A DNA stretch of 64,000 nt from Clostridia bacterium (GTDB lineage Bacteria; Bacillota; Clostridia; Oscillospirales; SIG627), in contig JAFSGN010000002.1 of NCBI GenBank assembly GCA_017440805.1, positions 1 through 64,000 of the forward strand, in the 5' to 3' direction. Below are positions 52,034 through 61,111 of this stretch, piece by piece. The notes beneath the pieces were generated by a model. The model had not been told where the DNA came from. It ran no database searches and was given only the letters and a program-made list of their open reading frames with translations. Each line of letters begins with the position of its first letter. Position 1 is the first letter of the stretch. The position numbers and the translations under genes are program-made.

Positions 52034-52062
52034 ATTATACCATAAAACTTGTTTTTTTTCAA
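52034..52062 (-). promoter_or_regulatory. Promoter of the truncated symporter gene
   Basis: On the minus strand TTGAAA (52057-52062), 17-base spacer, TATAAT (52034-52039). Confidence 0.78.
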
Positions 52063-52095
52063 CAGTTATTTACAAATTTATACCTTTATGATATA

Positions 52096-52566
52096 TTATT
52101 CATTCATTACTTTGAGTACGGCGGGGGGAACAAAGTTGGATACATCTTTTCCGTAGCAGTTAAGTTCTTTAACCATAGAGGAGGAAACCGCTACATTTTC
52201 CGCACGGAAATAAACATATTCAAGAGTAGGATTTATGAGTTTGTTGATTTCGGCAATGTTTTCCTCATAATTGTAGTCAAGATTGTTGCGTAACCCGCGA
52301 ATCATATAAGCGATATTGTTCTGATTGGTGTACTCTGCCACAAGGCCGTCATAAACAATAACACGGCAGTTTGAAATGTTGTTCTGAACGAGAGTTGCAT
52401 TAATAGCATCTTTCATTTTGAAGGCATCGTACATTCTTTTTTTCTGTGCGTTGTCACCGATGAGAATATGCACCGAATCGAATAATTTTGAGCCTTTGAT
52501 TACCATATCCAGATGACCGTTTGTAAACGGGTCAAAGGAACCGGGATATATTGCTATATTGCTCAT
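52096..52566 (-). CDS. coaD: Pantetheine-phosphate adenylyltransferase
   Basis: 156 residues, full length. The nucleotidyltransferase motif YPGSFDPFTNGHLDMV, the Arg in IRGLRNNLDYNYE and the SSSMVKEL signature are present. It makes dephospho-CoA from phosphopantetheine and ATP. Confidence 0.95.
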   Translation of the reverse strand: MSNIAIYPGSFDPFTNGHLDMVIKGSKLFDSVHILIGDNAQKKRMYDAFKMKDAINATLVQNNISNCRVIVYDGLVAEYTNQNNIAYMIRGLRNNLDYNYEENIAEINKLINPTLEYVYFRAENVAVSSSMVKELNCYGKDVSNFVPPAVLKVMNE

Positions 52567-52810
52567 TATAAATTCTCCTTTGCCAAATAGTCATATGTTA
52601 TTATACTACCATTTTCAAAAAAAGTAAAGTACTTGTTTTTTTATTAAAAAAAGCAAGTGTGTTATGTGCGTTTTGCACAAAGTGAAAATGTGACAATTGT
52701 TTAAAATGACAAAAAAATAATTTTTTTGGTATATCTATTGCTTTTTTGGAAAAAAGATGCTAATATACCCACGAGAAAAGACACTTGCCTATGTTTTCCA
52801 AACAAAAAAC

Positions 52811-52829
52811 AACCCGGTTTTGCCGGGTT
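52811..52829 (+). promoter_or_regulatory. Hairpin in the leader of the ABC/DUF1854 operon
   Basis: AACCCGG (52811-52817) pairs with CCGGGTT (52823-52829) just before the ribosome site. There is no T-run, so it is not a clear terminator. A weak promoter may lie upstream (ATGACA 52706-52711, TATATC 52730-52735). Nothing else is recognised in 52567-52842. Confidence 0.45.
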
Positions 52830-52842
52830 TAGTGACGGAAGG

Positions 52843-55113
52843 ATGGTACTGAATATGTTGCCTTTGGACAAACTTCCTCAGTGGCTTGAAAAGGTTTCTG
52901 CGGAACACGGAATTGATACCGAAAAGATTATCATGTGCCTTGGCGTTGACCTTGATATGAATGCTTCCTTTGGCGAGATGTGGCTTGTTTTGTCAGAAAA
53001 TAAACTGTATCGTTTTGAAATATCCTGCAACGGTGTTCAAACCGGTGGTGTGCACAATCCCGAAAGTGTGACGATGACCTGCTTTCTGACAGAGGAACTT
53101 TCGGAATATACAATAGACAACTTTGTATCCTCCAACCGTTTTGTTGCAAAAAGGGGAGACGATACGGTTATTATTGCCTATGCAACCAATGCCAAAAAGC
53201 AGAAGTTGTTTGCCTTTATGGAAATTCTGGAACGGACACTGAAAGGCGAAACAGTAACCGAAGAAGACCAGATTTTTGAACAGTTTAATAAATTCTGTCC
53301 CAAATGCGGACGACCGTACAACGATGCAAAACGGAAATTATGCCTTTCCTGTCTTGACAAGGGGGCAATATATAAAAGACTTTTAAAATACTTCGCTCCG
53401 TTCAAAATGAATCTGGCGGTTGTTTTCCTCGGAATTGTTATACAGAGTGTGTCCTCGGTTCTTACTCCGTATCTTTCGGGAGAATTTCTGTATAACCAGG
53501 TTTTAAATCCTGCAGGCGAGTTTGCAGGTAATATACTTCTGGGAGTGGGGCTGGTATATGGCATGGGGGTTATATATACCCTTGCCATGATAATCCGTGC
53601 CCGCGCAAATGCCGATATGTCGGCAGGTATGACAATGAATATGAAAAGCGACATCTTTTCTGCCATGCAGAAGTTGTCACTTTCCTATTTCAATAACAAC
53701 CAGACGGGACGGCTTATCACAAGGGTGGGTTATGATTCCGAACGGATAAGGGTATTCCTTGTTGGTACTCTGCCGGCGCTGATGGTTCATCTTTTTGAAT
53801 TTGTTGTCGCCGCCGTAATGATGTTCCTTATAAACTGGAAACTTTCAATTATAGTTTTTCTTCCCGTGCCTGTTATAGTTGTGTTTGTAAAAAAATCTTT
53901 CCCGAAACTCTGGAAATCATTTACAATGCGCTGGAGAAAATCCTCCTCCCTCAATGCAATGCTGGGGGACAGCCTGAGCGGTATAAGAGTAATAAAAACC
54001 TTTGCAAAAGAAGACAGCGAAACTTTCCGTTTTTCCGGGTATGTAAATGCTCATTCAAAGGCAAATCTCAAGGTAAATGCACTTCGTCTCATGATTTTCC
54101 CCACCATAGGCATTCTGATGAGTATAAGTGTTCAGGCAATATGGGGATTCGGCGGATTTATGGTAATGGGGGACACCATAAATTACGGAGAATTTCTTAC
54201 CTTTATCTCATATACAACCATGATACTTAACCCCATAATATTCTTTACCAATGTTTCGGAAACCTTTACCGATATGGCAAACTCCGCACAGCGTATGTTT
54301 GAGGTGCTGGATGCCGTACCCGAAATAACCGAGATTGAGAACCCGGTATCTCTTCCCGATATGAAGGGAAAAATCGAACTTAAAAATGTATCTTTCTCGT
54401 ATAATCCCAACCGTCCCATTCTCAAAAACATCAATATGACCATCCAGCCGGGAACTTCCATAGGTCTTGTGGGGCATACAGGTGCGGGAAAATCAACAAT
54501 AGCAAACCTTATAACCCGTCTTTATGATGTGAACAGCGGAACTATCTGTATAGACGGTGTGGATATAAAGGATATTGAAATACAGACACTCCGGAAGAAA
54601 ATGGCTGTAGTATCCCAGGAAACCTTCCTGTTCAGAGGTACCATAGCAGACAATATCCGCTACGGCAGACCGGATGCCTCCGAAGAGGAGGTAATAAGTG
54701 CCGCAAAAGCGGCAAATGCCCACGACTTTATAATAAATCTTCCCAGCGGATACGAAACTATGGTAGGAGTCGGTGCCCGTTCTCTTTCGGGCGGGGAGCA
54801 ACAGAGAATTTCAATTGCCCGGGCTTTGATTTTAGACCCTGCAGTGCTTATACTTGATGAAGCAACCGCCGCAATGGACACCGAAACCGAACGGCTTATA
54901 CAGGAGGCGCTTGCCCGTCTTGTAAAAGGAAGAACCACCATAACCATCGCCCACCGTCTTTCCACACTGAAGGACTGTTCGGTGCTTTACGCCATAGAAA
55001 ACGGTGAAATCGCAGAAAGCGGTTCACATTCCGAACTCATAGAGAAAAAAGGAATTTATTATAAACTTTATACTCTTCAGAGCCAGGCGATGAAAAAGAT
55101 TATAGGTTGTTAA
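52843..55113 (+). CDS. ABC exporter with N-terminal domain and zinc ribbon, subunit 1
   Basis: 757 residues from ATG 52843 (ATG 52855 is also possible). An N-terminal ~140-residue beta-rich domain of no family I can name (possibly PH-like; FGEMWLVLSENKLYRFEI) is followed by a zinc ribbon CPKC-x11-CLSC, a six-helix exporter domain and an ATPase domain: Walker A GHTGAGKST, signature LSGGEQQR, Walker B VLILDEATAAMD, H-loop IAHRLS. It is predicted to form a heterodimeric exporter with the gene at 55727, which has the same unusual design. DUF1854 lies between them. Confidence 0.85.
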   Translation: MVLNMLPLDKLPQWLEKVSAEHGIDTEKIIMCLGVDLDMNASFGEMWLVLSENKLYRFEISCNGVQTGGVHNPESVTMTCFLTEELSEYTIDNFVSSNRFVAKRGDDTVIIAYATNAKKQKLFAFMEILERTLKGETVTEEDQIFEQFNKFCPKCGRPYNDAKRKLCLSCLDKGAIYKRLLKYFAPFKMNLAVVFLGIVIQSVSSVLTPYLSGEFLYNQVLNPAGEFAGNILLGVGLVYGMGVIYTLAMIIRARANADMSAGMTMNMKSDIFSAMQKLSLSYFNNNQTGRLITRVGYDSERIRVFLVGTLPALMVHLFEFVVAAVMMFLINWKLSIIVFLPVPVIVVFVKKSFPKLWKSFTMRWRKSSSLNAMLGDSLSGIRVIKTFAKEDSETFRFSGYVNAHSKANLKVNALRLMIFPTIGILMSISVQAIWGFGGFMVMGDTINYGEFLTFISYTTMILNPIIFFTNVSETFTDMANSAQRMFEVLDAVPEITEIENPVSLPDMKGKIELKNVSFSYNPNRPILKNINMTIQPGTSIGLVGHTGAGKSTIANLITRLYDVNSGTICIDGVDIKDIEIQTLRKKMAVVSQETFLFRGTIADNIRYGRPDASEEEVISAAKAANAHDFIINLPSGYETMVGVGARSLSGGEQQRISIARALILDPAVLILDEATAAMDTETERLIQEALARLVKGRTTITIAHRLSTLKDCSVLYAIENGEIAESGSHSELIEKKGIYYKLYTLQSQAMKKIIGC

Positions 55114-55127
55114 GGGAGGAAGAAAAA

Positions 55128-55712
55128 ATGGCAGAAAATATGGTTTTGGACATCGAAAATCAGGACTTGGAAGAAAAGTTGTTTGAGCCCTCGCGTATTT
55201 CCATTGACCTTACCCCCGAAAATATCAGATTTATGCGTTCCCCGGGAAATCTTATAAGTGTTGATTTTACAAACCATAAGGGAGAAAAAGAGTTTCTTGA
55301 AAGAGTGGTTATATTCCGTTCTTTCCCCATTACAAACCCTGACGAGTTTATTTCGGTCCGCGAACCCGACTCCAAAAAAATGGGCAGAGGGAAAGAAATA
55401 GGAATGATACGCCGTCTTTCCGACTTTGACGAGGAAACGGTGGCACTTATAAACGAGGAACTTGACAGACGGTATTTTTCACCTACAATACTAAAAATAC
55501 GCAGTATCAAGGAAAAGTTCGGATATACATACTGGGATGTAAATACTACCTCGGGAAATGTTACTTTTGTATTGAACAATCCGTTCAGCAATATCAGAAT
55601 ACTTGAAGATGGAAGAATTTTTATAAGTGATATGGACGGAAATATCTTTCAGATTCCCGACACAAAGAAACTTGACCAGCAGAGTTTCAAGAAAATCGAA
55701 ATTTATCTGTAA
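55128..55712 (+). CDS. DUF1854 family protein
   Basis: 194 residues from ATG 55128 (site GGGAGG); no signal or membrane helix. The DUF1854 pattern is seen: VVIFRSFPITNPDEFISV, an ALINEELDRRYFSP helix, KIRSIKEKFGYTYWDV and a NIRILEDGRIFISDMDGN end. In proteobacteria DUF1854 genes are paired with ABC exporters near cyanophycin genes; no cyanophycin genes are here. It lies between two ABC exporter genes, 14 bases on each side, so it is probably a cytosolic partner of the exporter. Confidence 0.8.
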   Translation: MAENMVLDIENQDLEEKLFEPSRISIDLTPENIRFMRSPGNLISVDFTNHKGEKEFLERVVIFRSFPITNPDEFISVREPDSKKMGRGKEIGMIRRLSDFDEETVALINEELDRRYFSPTILKIRSIKEKFGYTYWDVNTTSGNVTFVLNNPFSNIRILEDGRIFISDMDGNIFQIPDTKKLDQQSFKKIEIYL

Positions 55713-55726
55713 CAGGAGGTATCTCC

Positions 55727-57964
55727 ATGAAACTGTTGTTTGAGATGCCCGATAAAGACAGGGCGGTTTTTGAGGCATCGGGAGACGGTGAAAAACTTCT
55801 TTACTGTGTACCCTTTACAATATATGAGGAAAAGTTTGTAAAAGGGTATATTGCAATAACAAAAAGCCATATATACAAAATTCTCGACGGAGAGTTGATA
55901 AAAACATACAGCATTGCGGACAGTTCGGATTACAAGGTTGATGCAATGTACGGAAGTTGCGGTTTTTATGCAAAGATAGACGGCAGTACCACAATGATTT
56001 GTCAGTTTGTGGCAGGAAGAGACCTTGCCCGCTATCTTGTTATATGTAAAGCATGTGAATTCCTTTCGGAGAACCCCTCCGAAGAGACCATCACCAACAG
56101 CGAACCCGAAAAATTTTGTCCCAAGTGCGGAAGACCGTTTGTAAATAACACAAACATCTGTCCTTATTGCCTTGACAAAAAAGAGGTATATCTTAAACTG
56201 TGGGCGCTTACCAAAGGACTGCGGTTCATGATGTTTTCGCCCTTTATATTCTCTTTTGTTCTGCTTGTTCTGGGGTTTGTAAACCCATACCTGCAGAAAC
56301 TTGCGGTTAATGAATACTTCCGTCCATATGAGGCGGATTATATTCCCACGGCACAGCAGTACACCGGTTTTTTGTGGCTGGTGGGTGCAATTGTGGGAGT
56401 GGTAGTACTGTCAAAGGCTGTGGAAATTCTGCAGTCCCGTCTTCTTGCGGTTGCGGCTGCAAGATTTTCGGTAATGGTGAAAACACTGCTTTATGAAAAA
56501 ATCCAGAGTCTTTCGCTGGGTTCGGTTCAGAAGAAATCCACCGGCGACCTTATGGGGCGCGTAAACAACGACACCTCAAGAGTGGAGAGTTTCATTATAA
56601 ATACTTTCCCTCATATTTTCATTCAGATAGCATCTCTTATCGGTGCGGCGATATATCTTTCCTTTATTAACCTCACAATGACTTTGTTTATTGTTGTTCC
56701 CGTTCCGTTTGTTCTGTTCCTTATAAAGGTATTCTGGGGAATTATTCAGCAAAGAAACATAAGACTGTGGCATGCGGAAAGACGCTCCAATCATCTTTTA
56801 CAGGATATTCTTAACGGTATACGGGTTGTAAAGGGTTTCGGTCAGGAGGAAAAAGAAATACAAAGATTTGCCGCCGCAAACAAAAAACACTGGGATATAG
56901 GCGCACAAAACCAGAAGTATTGGGATACCTTTTTCCCAATTCTTACGCATATAGTTCAATTTGGAAGATACCTTATACTTTTCTACGGAAGTTATCAGGT
57001 GTATAAAATGAATCTCACTATGACAGGCGGTATGTCGGTGGGTGATTTGCAACAGTTTTCCGCCCTGGCGGTATATATCTATTCCCCTCTGGTTTCCCTT
57101 ACGGACATACCCCGTCAGATTTCTGAATTTCTTACCTCCGCAGGAAAAATATTTGAAATTCTTGAAGAGCAGAAGCAGGTTACGGATATAGGACTTCCTA
57201 TAGATATAGCCATAGAGGGCGATATATCCATAAAAAATATAACTTTCGGCTACGAAAGTTACGACCCTGTCCTTGAGGGCGTGTCGGTTGAAATTAAAAA
57301 AGGCGAAATGATAGGTATTGTGGGACATTCGGGATGCGGAAAGACTACTCTCATAAACCTTATTATGCGACTTTACGATGTCAATGACGGTGCAATTCTC
57401 ATAGATGATGTAAATGTAAAAGACATTTCCCAGGCGGCACTCCGCAGTCAGATAGGTGCGGTGTTGCAGGAAACATTCTTGTTTTCGGGTACGGTGCGTG
57501 ACAATATCCGTTATGCAAACCCCCACGCCACCGACGAAGAGGTTATTGCGGCGGCGCGTGTTGCCAATGCCCACGACTTTATTGTAAATCTTCCCCAGGG
57601 ATATAACACAATGGTGGGAGAAAAAGGACATTCCCTCTCCGGCGGAGAAAGACAGCGTATTGCAATTGCACGGGCGGTTATACATAACCCACGCATTCTT
57701 ATTCTCGACGAGGCAACCGCGGCACTTGATACCGAAACCGAGAAACTTATTCAGGAAGCCATAAACAATCTTGCAAAAGACCGTACAACAATAGCCATTG
57801 CCCACCGTCTTTCCACATTGAGAAATGCAGATAAAATTCTGGTTCTCGATAAAGGAAAAGTGGCGGAATTCGGCACACACGAGGAGTTGTTTGCAGAAAA
57901 AGGCATTTATTATAAACTGGTTATGGCTCAGAGAGAAATGGCATATAAAAAGGCAATTTCTTAA
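55727..57964 (+). CDS. ABC exporter with N-terminal domain and zinc ribbon, subunit 2
   Basis: 745 residues. The design repeats that of subunit 1: N-terminal ~120-residue beta-rich domain (KGYIAITKSHIYKILDGEL), zinc ribbon CPKC-x10-CPYC, six membrane helices, and an ATPase with GHSGCGKTT, LSGGERQR, ILILDEATAALD and IAHRLS. Both ATPase sites look complete, so both may hydrolyse ATP. Strong site (CAGGAGG) before ATG 55727. A terminator follows. Confidence 0.86.
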   Translation: MKLLFEMPDKDRAVFEASGDGEKLLYCVPFTIYEEKFVKGYIAITKSHIYKILDGELIKTYSIADSSDYKVDAMYGSCGFYAKIDGSTTMICQFVAGRDLARYLVICKACEFLSENPSEETITNSEPEKFCPKCGRPFVNNTNICPYCLDKKEVYLKLWALTKGLRFMMFSPFIFSFVLLVLGFVNPYLQKLAVNEYFRPYEADYIPTAQQYTGFLWLVGAIVGVVVLSKAVEILQSRLLAVAAARFSVMVKTLLYEKIQSLSLGSVQKKSTGDLMGRVNNDTSRVESFIINTFPHIFIQIASLIGAAIYLSFINLTMTLFIVVPVPFVLFLIKVFWGIIQQRNIRLWHAERRSNHLLQDILNGIRVVKGFGQEEKEIQRFAAANKKHWDIGAQNQKYWDTFFPILTHIVQFGRYLILFYGSYQVYKMNLTMTGGMSVGDLQQFSALAVYIYSPLVSLTDIPRQISEFLTSAGKIFEILEEQKQVTDIGLPIDIAIEGDISIKNITFGYESYDPVLEGVSVEIKKGEMIGIVGHSGCGKTTLINLIMRLYDVNDGAILIDDVNVKDISQAALRSQIGAVLQETFLFSGTVRDNIRYANPHATDEEVIAAARVANAHDFIVNLPQGYNTMVGEKGHSLSGGERQRIAIARAVIHNPRILILDEATAALDTETEKLIQEAINNLAKDRTTIAIAHRLSTLRNADKILVLDKGKVAEFGTHEELFAEKGIYYKLVMAQREMAYKKAIS

Positions 57965-58017
57965 CCTTTACACAAGATGATTTCCCGTAAACAGTCCGGG
58001 GATATAAAAGAGACACA

Positions 58018-58061
58018 ATGGGTGTAAAAGACTTGAGGAGAGTTTTTACACCCATTTTTTA
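58018..58061 (+). terminator. Terminator of the ABC/DUF1854 operon
   Basis: ATGGGTGTAAAA (58018-58029) pairs with TTTTACACCCAT (58044-58055), followed by a six-T run. Confidence 0.92.
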
Positions 58062-58126
58062 CGGAATATATCGGGTAAAGGAGATCGACATCTATAAATT
58101 CGATGGTACACATCAAAATTATTCAC

Positions 58127-58155
58127 TTGACTAATTGTAGAAATTGTTATATACT
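58127..58155 (+). promoter_or_regulatory. Promoter of the TrpXYZ-like ABC operon
   Basis: TTGACT (58127-58132), 17-base spacer, TATACT (58150-58155), about 65 bases before the lipoprotein gene. I see no riboswitch or T-box in this short leader. Confidence 0.78.
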
Positions 58156-58220
58156 TTTTTTAAACAAAAGGAAGATGTTATAAAATCTTCTAAAATTTAT
58201 TTAATATCAGGAGTTTTATT

Positions 58221-59198
58221 ATGAAAAAGGTATTATTGCTCGTATTGGCACTTGCTCTTTGTGCAGGATGCGGATTGTCTTTTACCGGATGCTCGGATAA
58301 TGTCCAAACAGAAACAAAGTATAAAATCGGTATCGTTCAACTTGTTGAGCATGTTGCACTCGATGCAGCAACAGAAGGCTTCAAGCAGGCGATTGTTGAT
58401 GAACTTGGTGCAGATGCGGTTGAGTTTGACTTCCAGAACGGTCAGAATGACCCAAATACATGTTCAACCATTGCAAATCAGTTTGTTTCCAATAATGTTG
58501 ATTTAATTATGGCAAATGCTACTCCCGCTCTTCAGGCGGCTTCAGCAGCGACAGGCGATATTCCGATACTTGGTACATCGGTTACAGAATACGGTGTTGC
58601 TCTTGAACTTGAGAACTTCAACGGAACTGTGGGCGGCAATATTTCAGGTACATCTGACCTTGCTCCCCTTGATAAGCAGGCAGAAATGATTACAGAGTGG
58701 TTCCCTGAGGCAAAAACAGTGGGTTTGCTTTACTGTTCAAAAGAAGCAAACAGTCAGTATCAGGTAGATGTTGTTAAAGCAGAACTTGAAAACAAAGGTC
58801 TTACAGTTACAATGTATCCTTTCACAGATTCAAATGACCTTGCTCAGATTTGCACAACGGCAGCAGATAAATCAGATGTAATTTATGTTCCCACCGATAA
58901 CACCGTGGCAGAAAACACCGGCATTATTGATAATATCTGCGAACCTGCAAAGGTTCCGGTAATTGCAGGTGAAGAAGGTATTTGTTCGGGATGTGGTATT
59001 GCAACACTTTCAATCAGTTACTACGACCTTGGATATACAACCGGTAAGATGGCGGTTAAGATTCTGAGAGACGGTGCAAACATATCCGAAATGCCTGTCG
59101 AATATGCGGAAAAGCAAACTCCCAAGTACAACGCGCAGAACTGTGAGGCGTTGGGAATTACACCTCTTGAGGGATATGCAGCAATCGGAGAAAATTAA
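58221..59198 (+). CDS. ABC transporter substrate-binding lipoprotein (ABC_sub_bind/TrpX-like)
   Basis: 325 residues. Lipoprotein signal peptide with Cys-27 in the lipobox LSFTGCS (an earlier Cys in LCAGC is a poorer match). The body has KYKIGIVQLVEHVALDAATEGF, NLIMANATPALQAASA-type loops and GTSVTEYGVALEL, typical of the ABC_sub_bind family that binds tryptophan, tyrosine or similar ligands. First gene of an uptake operon. Confidence 0.87.
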   Translation: MKKVLLLVLALALCAGCGLSFTGCSDNVQTETKYKIGIVQLVEHVALDAATEGFKQAIVDELGADAVEFDFQNGQNDPNTCSTIANQFVSNNVDLIMANATPALQAASAATGDIPILGTSVTEYGVALELENFNGTVGGNISGTSDLAPLDKQAEMITEWFPEAKTVGLLYCSKEANSQYQVDVVKAELENKGLTVTMYPFTDSNDLAQICTTAADKSDVIYVPTDNTVAENTGIIDNICEPAKVPVIAGEEGICSGCGIATLSISYYDLGYTTGKMAVKILRDGANISEMPVEYAEKQTPKYNAQNCEALGITPLEGYAAIGEN

Positions 59199-59265
59199 AA
59201 ATTGACCATTCAGCCGGAGGGGATAAAATACTCTCCGGCTATAAAAGTTTCTGAGAGGTATATAA

Positions 59266-60198
59266 ATGGAAATTTTAGTGCAACTTTTAAATGCCTTGCC
59301 CGGCTCGTTCTCACAAGGACTTATATGGGGCATTATGGCTATCGGCGTTTATGTTACATATCGGATTCTGGATGTTGCCGACCTTACGGTTGACGGTTCG
59401 TTTGCAACAGGCGGAGCCGTTGCGGTAATACTTATTTTAAACGGATGTAATTTGTGGCTTGCAATGCTTATTGCATTTATTGCAGGTCTTCTGGCAGGTG
59501 CAATCACGGGTTTATTGCACACCTGTATGGGCATTCCCGTAATTCTGGCGGGAATACTTACTCAACTTGCACTGTATTCGATAAATCTTAAAATAATGGG
59601 TAAGGCAAATCAGTCGGTAAATGTAAATAAGACAGACCTTCTTGTTTCGCTTCGCTGGGTGAAGGAACTGGCTTTCCGTAATCCGCTTATAACGGTTGGT
59701 GTTGTTTTATTGTTTCTTATTCTGGCATTATACTGGTTTTTCGGAACAGAAATGGGATGTGCCATAAGAGCGACGGGAATAAACCTTAATATGAGTCGCG
59801 CACAAGGCATCAATACAAACTTCAATAAAGTTCTCGGCATTATGCTTTCAAACGGACTTGTGGCTTTTTCGGGTGCGTTTCTGGCGCAGTATCAGGGTTT
59901 TGCCGATGTTAAAATGGGTCAGGGTGCTATCGTTATCGGTCTTGCCGCAGTAATTATCGGTGAGGCGGTGTTCGGCAAAATTTTCAAAAACTTTGCACTC
60001 AGACTTTTGTCTGTTGCGTTTGGTTCGGTTATATACTATATCGTTATCCAGACGGTAATTACTCTGGGCATGGATGCAAATCTTTTGAAACTGCTTTCGG
60101 CGTCAATCGTTGCTGTTTTTCTTGCAGTTCCGTACTGGAGGGCACAATATGCATCAAGACACATGAGAAAGCAGAAAGGGGGTAAGGAAAATGCTTAA
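59266..60198 (+). CDS. ABC transporter permease (BPD_transp_2, TrpY-like)
   Basis: 310 residues, eight to nine membrane helices, with GIMAIGVYVTYRILDVADLTVDGSF and GQGAIVIGLAAVIIGEAVFG, typical of the LivH-like permeases that work with ABC_sub_bind proteins. The end overlaps the ATPase start by 8 bases. Confidence 0.87.
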   Translation: MEILVQLLNALPGSFSQGLIWGIMAIGVYVTYRILDVADLTVDGSFATGGAVAVILILNGCNLWLAMLIAFIAGLLAGAITGLLHTCMGIPVILAGILTQLALYSINLKIMGKANQSVNVNKTDLLVSLRWVKELAFRNPLITVGVVLLFLILALYWFFGTEMGCAIRATGINLNMSRAQGINTNFNKVLGIMLSNGLVAFSGAFLAQYQGFADVKMGQGAIVIGLAAVIIGEAVFGKIFKNFALRLLSVAFGSVIYYIVIQTVITLGMDANLLKLLSASIVAVFLAVPYWRAQYASRHMRKQKGGKENA

Positions 60199-60997
60199 AA
60201 TATCAAATGTTGAAAAAACCTTTAACCCCGGAACAATAAATGAAAAGAAAGCATTGAACGGAATAAATCTTCATATTGAAAAAGGCGATTTTGTAACAGT
60301 TATCGGCGGTAACGGTGCGGGAAAGTCAACAATGCTCAATATGATAGCAGGTGTGCATCCTGTAGATTGCGGAAGTATTGTAATAGACGGCATAGATATA
60401 ACGCATCTGCCCGAATATAAAAGGGCAAAGTACCTGGGCAGAGTTTTTCAGGACCCTATGACGGGAACTGCTGCCGATATGCAGATTGAGGAAAATCTTG
60501 CACTTGCCGCAAGACGCGGAAAGAGAAGAACACTTCGTACCGGTATTACCTCCGGCGAAAGAGCAGAATATAAGGAACTTCTTAAAATTCTTGGTCTGGG
60601 ACTTGAAGAAAGACTTACCGCAAAGGTAGGACTTTTGTCGGGCGGTCAGAGACAGGCGTTGACCTTGCTTATGGCAACATTGAAAAAGCCGAAACTTCTG
60701 CTGCTGGACGAGCATACTGCGGCACTTGACCCCAAAACAGCCAAAAAGGTGCTGGAAATCACAGAAGAAATTGTTTCAAAAGATAAACTTGCAACTCTTA
60801 TGATTACCCACAATATGCACGATGCAATAAAATACGGCAACCGCCTTATTATGATGCACGAAGGCAGGATAATTGTTGATGTCAAGGGCGAGGAAAAGAA
60901 AAAACTCACTATTGCCCAACTTCTTGAACTGTTTGAAAAAGCAAGCGGAAGCGAGTTTGCAAGTGATAAAGTGATGCTTTCAAAAAACCGGGAGTAA
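60191..60997 (+). CDS. ABC transporter ATP-binding protein (TrpZ-like)
   Basis: 268 residues. Walker A GGNGAGKST, Q-loop region FQDPMTGTA, signature LSGGQRQALTL, Walker B LLLLDEHTAALD, H-loop ITHNMHDA. The Glu-His after the Walker B Asp (DEHTAALD) is typical of this subfamily. Completes the uptake system. Confidence 0.88.
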   Translation: MLKISNVEKTFNPGTINEKKALNGINLHIEKGDFVTVIGGNGAGKSTMLNMIAGVHPVDCGSIVIDGIDITHLPEYKRAKYLGRVFQDPMTGTAADMQIEENLALAARRGKRRTLRTGITSGERAEYKELLKILGLGLEERLTAKVGLLSGGQRQALTLLMATLKKPKLLLLDEHTAALDPKTAKKVLEITEEIVSKDKLATLMITHNMHDAIKYGNRLIMMHEGRIIVDVKGEEKKKLTIAQLLELFEKASGSEFASDKVMLSKNRE

Positions 60998-61017
60998 CAC
61001 AGATTTAAAAGGACGGG

Positions 61018-61045
61018 AAAAAGCCACTCTTTCGAGTGACTTTTT
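61018..61045 (+). terminator. Terminator of the TrpXYZ-like operon
   Basis: AAAAAG-c-CACTC / GAGTG-a-CTTTTT hairpin with one mismatch and a T-run, 20 bases after the ATPase stop. Confidence 0.85.
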
Positions 61046-61055
61046 GGACAGACTG

Positions 61056-61084
61056 AAGCACAGAGTTTTTTACACTCTGTGCTT
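61056..61084. terminator. Second hairpin between convergent genes
   Basis: AAGCACAGAGT (61056-61066) pairs with ACTCTGTGCTT (61074-61084). It lies 27 bases past the stop of the minus-strand ATPase gene and probably ends it. Confidence 0.75.
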
Positions 61085-61111
61085 TAACTTGTTGTTTATT
61101 CAATAAATTTG

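Noticed and set aside
56798-57880. 360-codon frame on the minus strand inside the second ABC exporter
   Set aside because: Antisense of the conserved ATPase region, Cys/Tyr-rich, no initiation signal.
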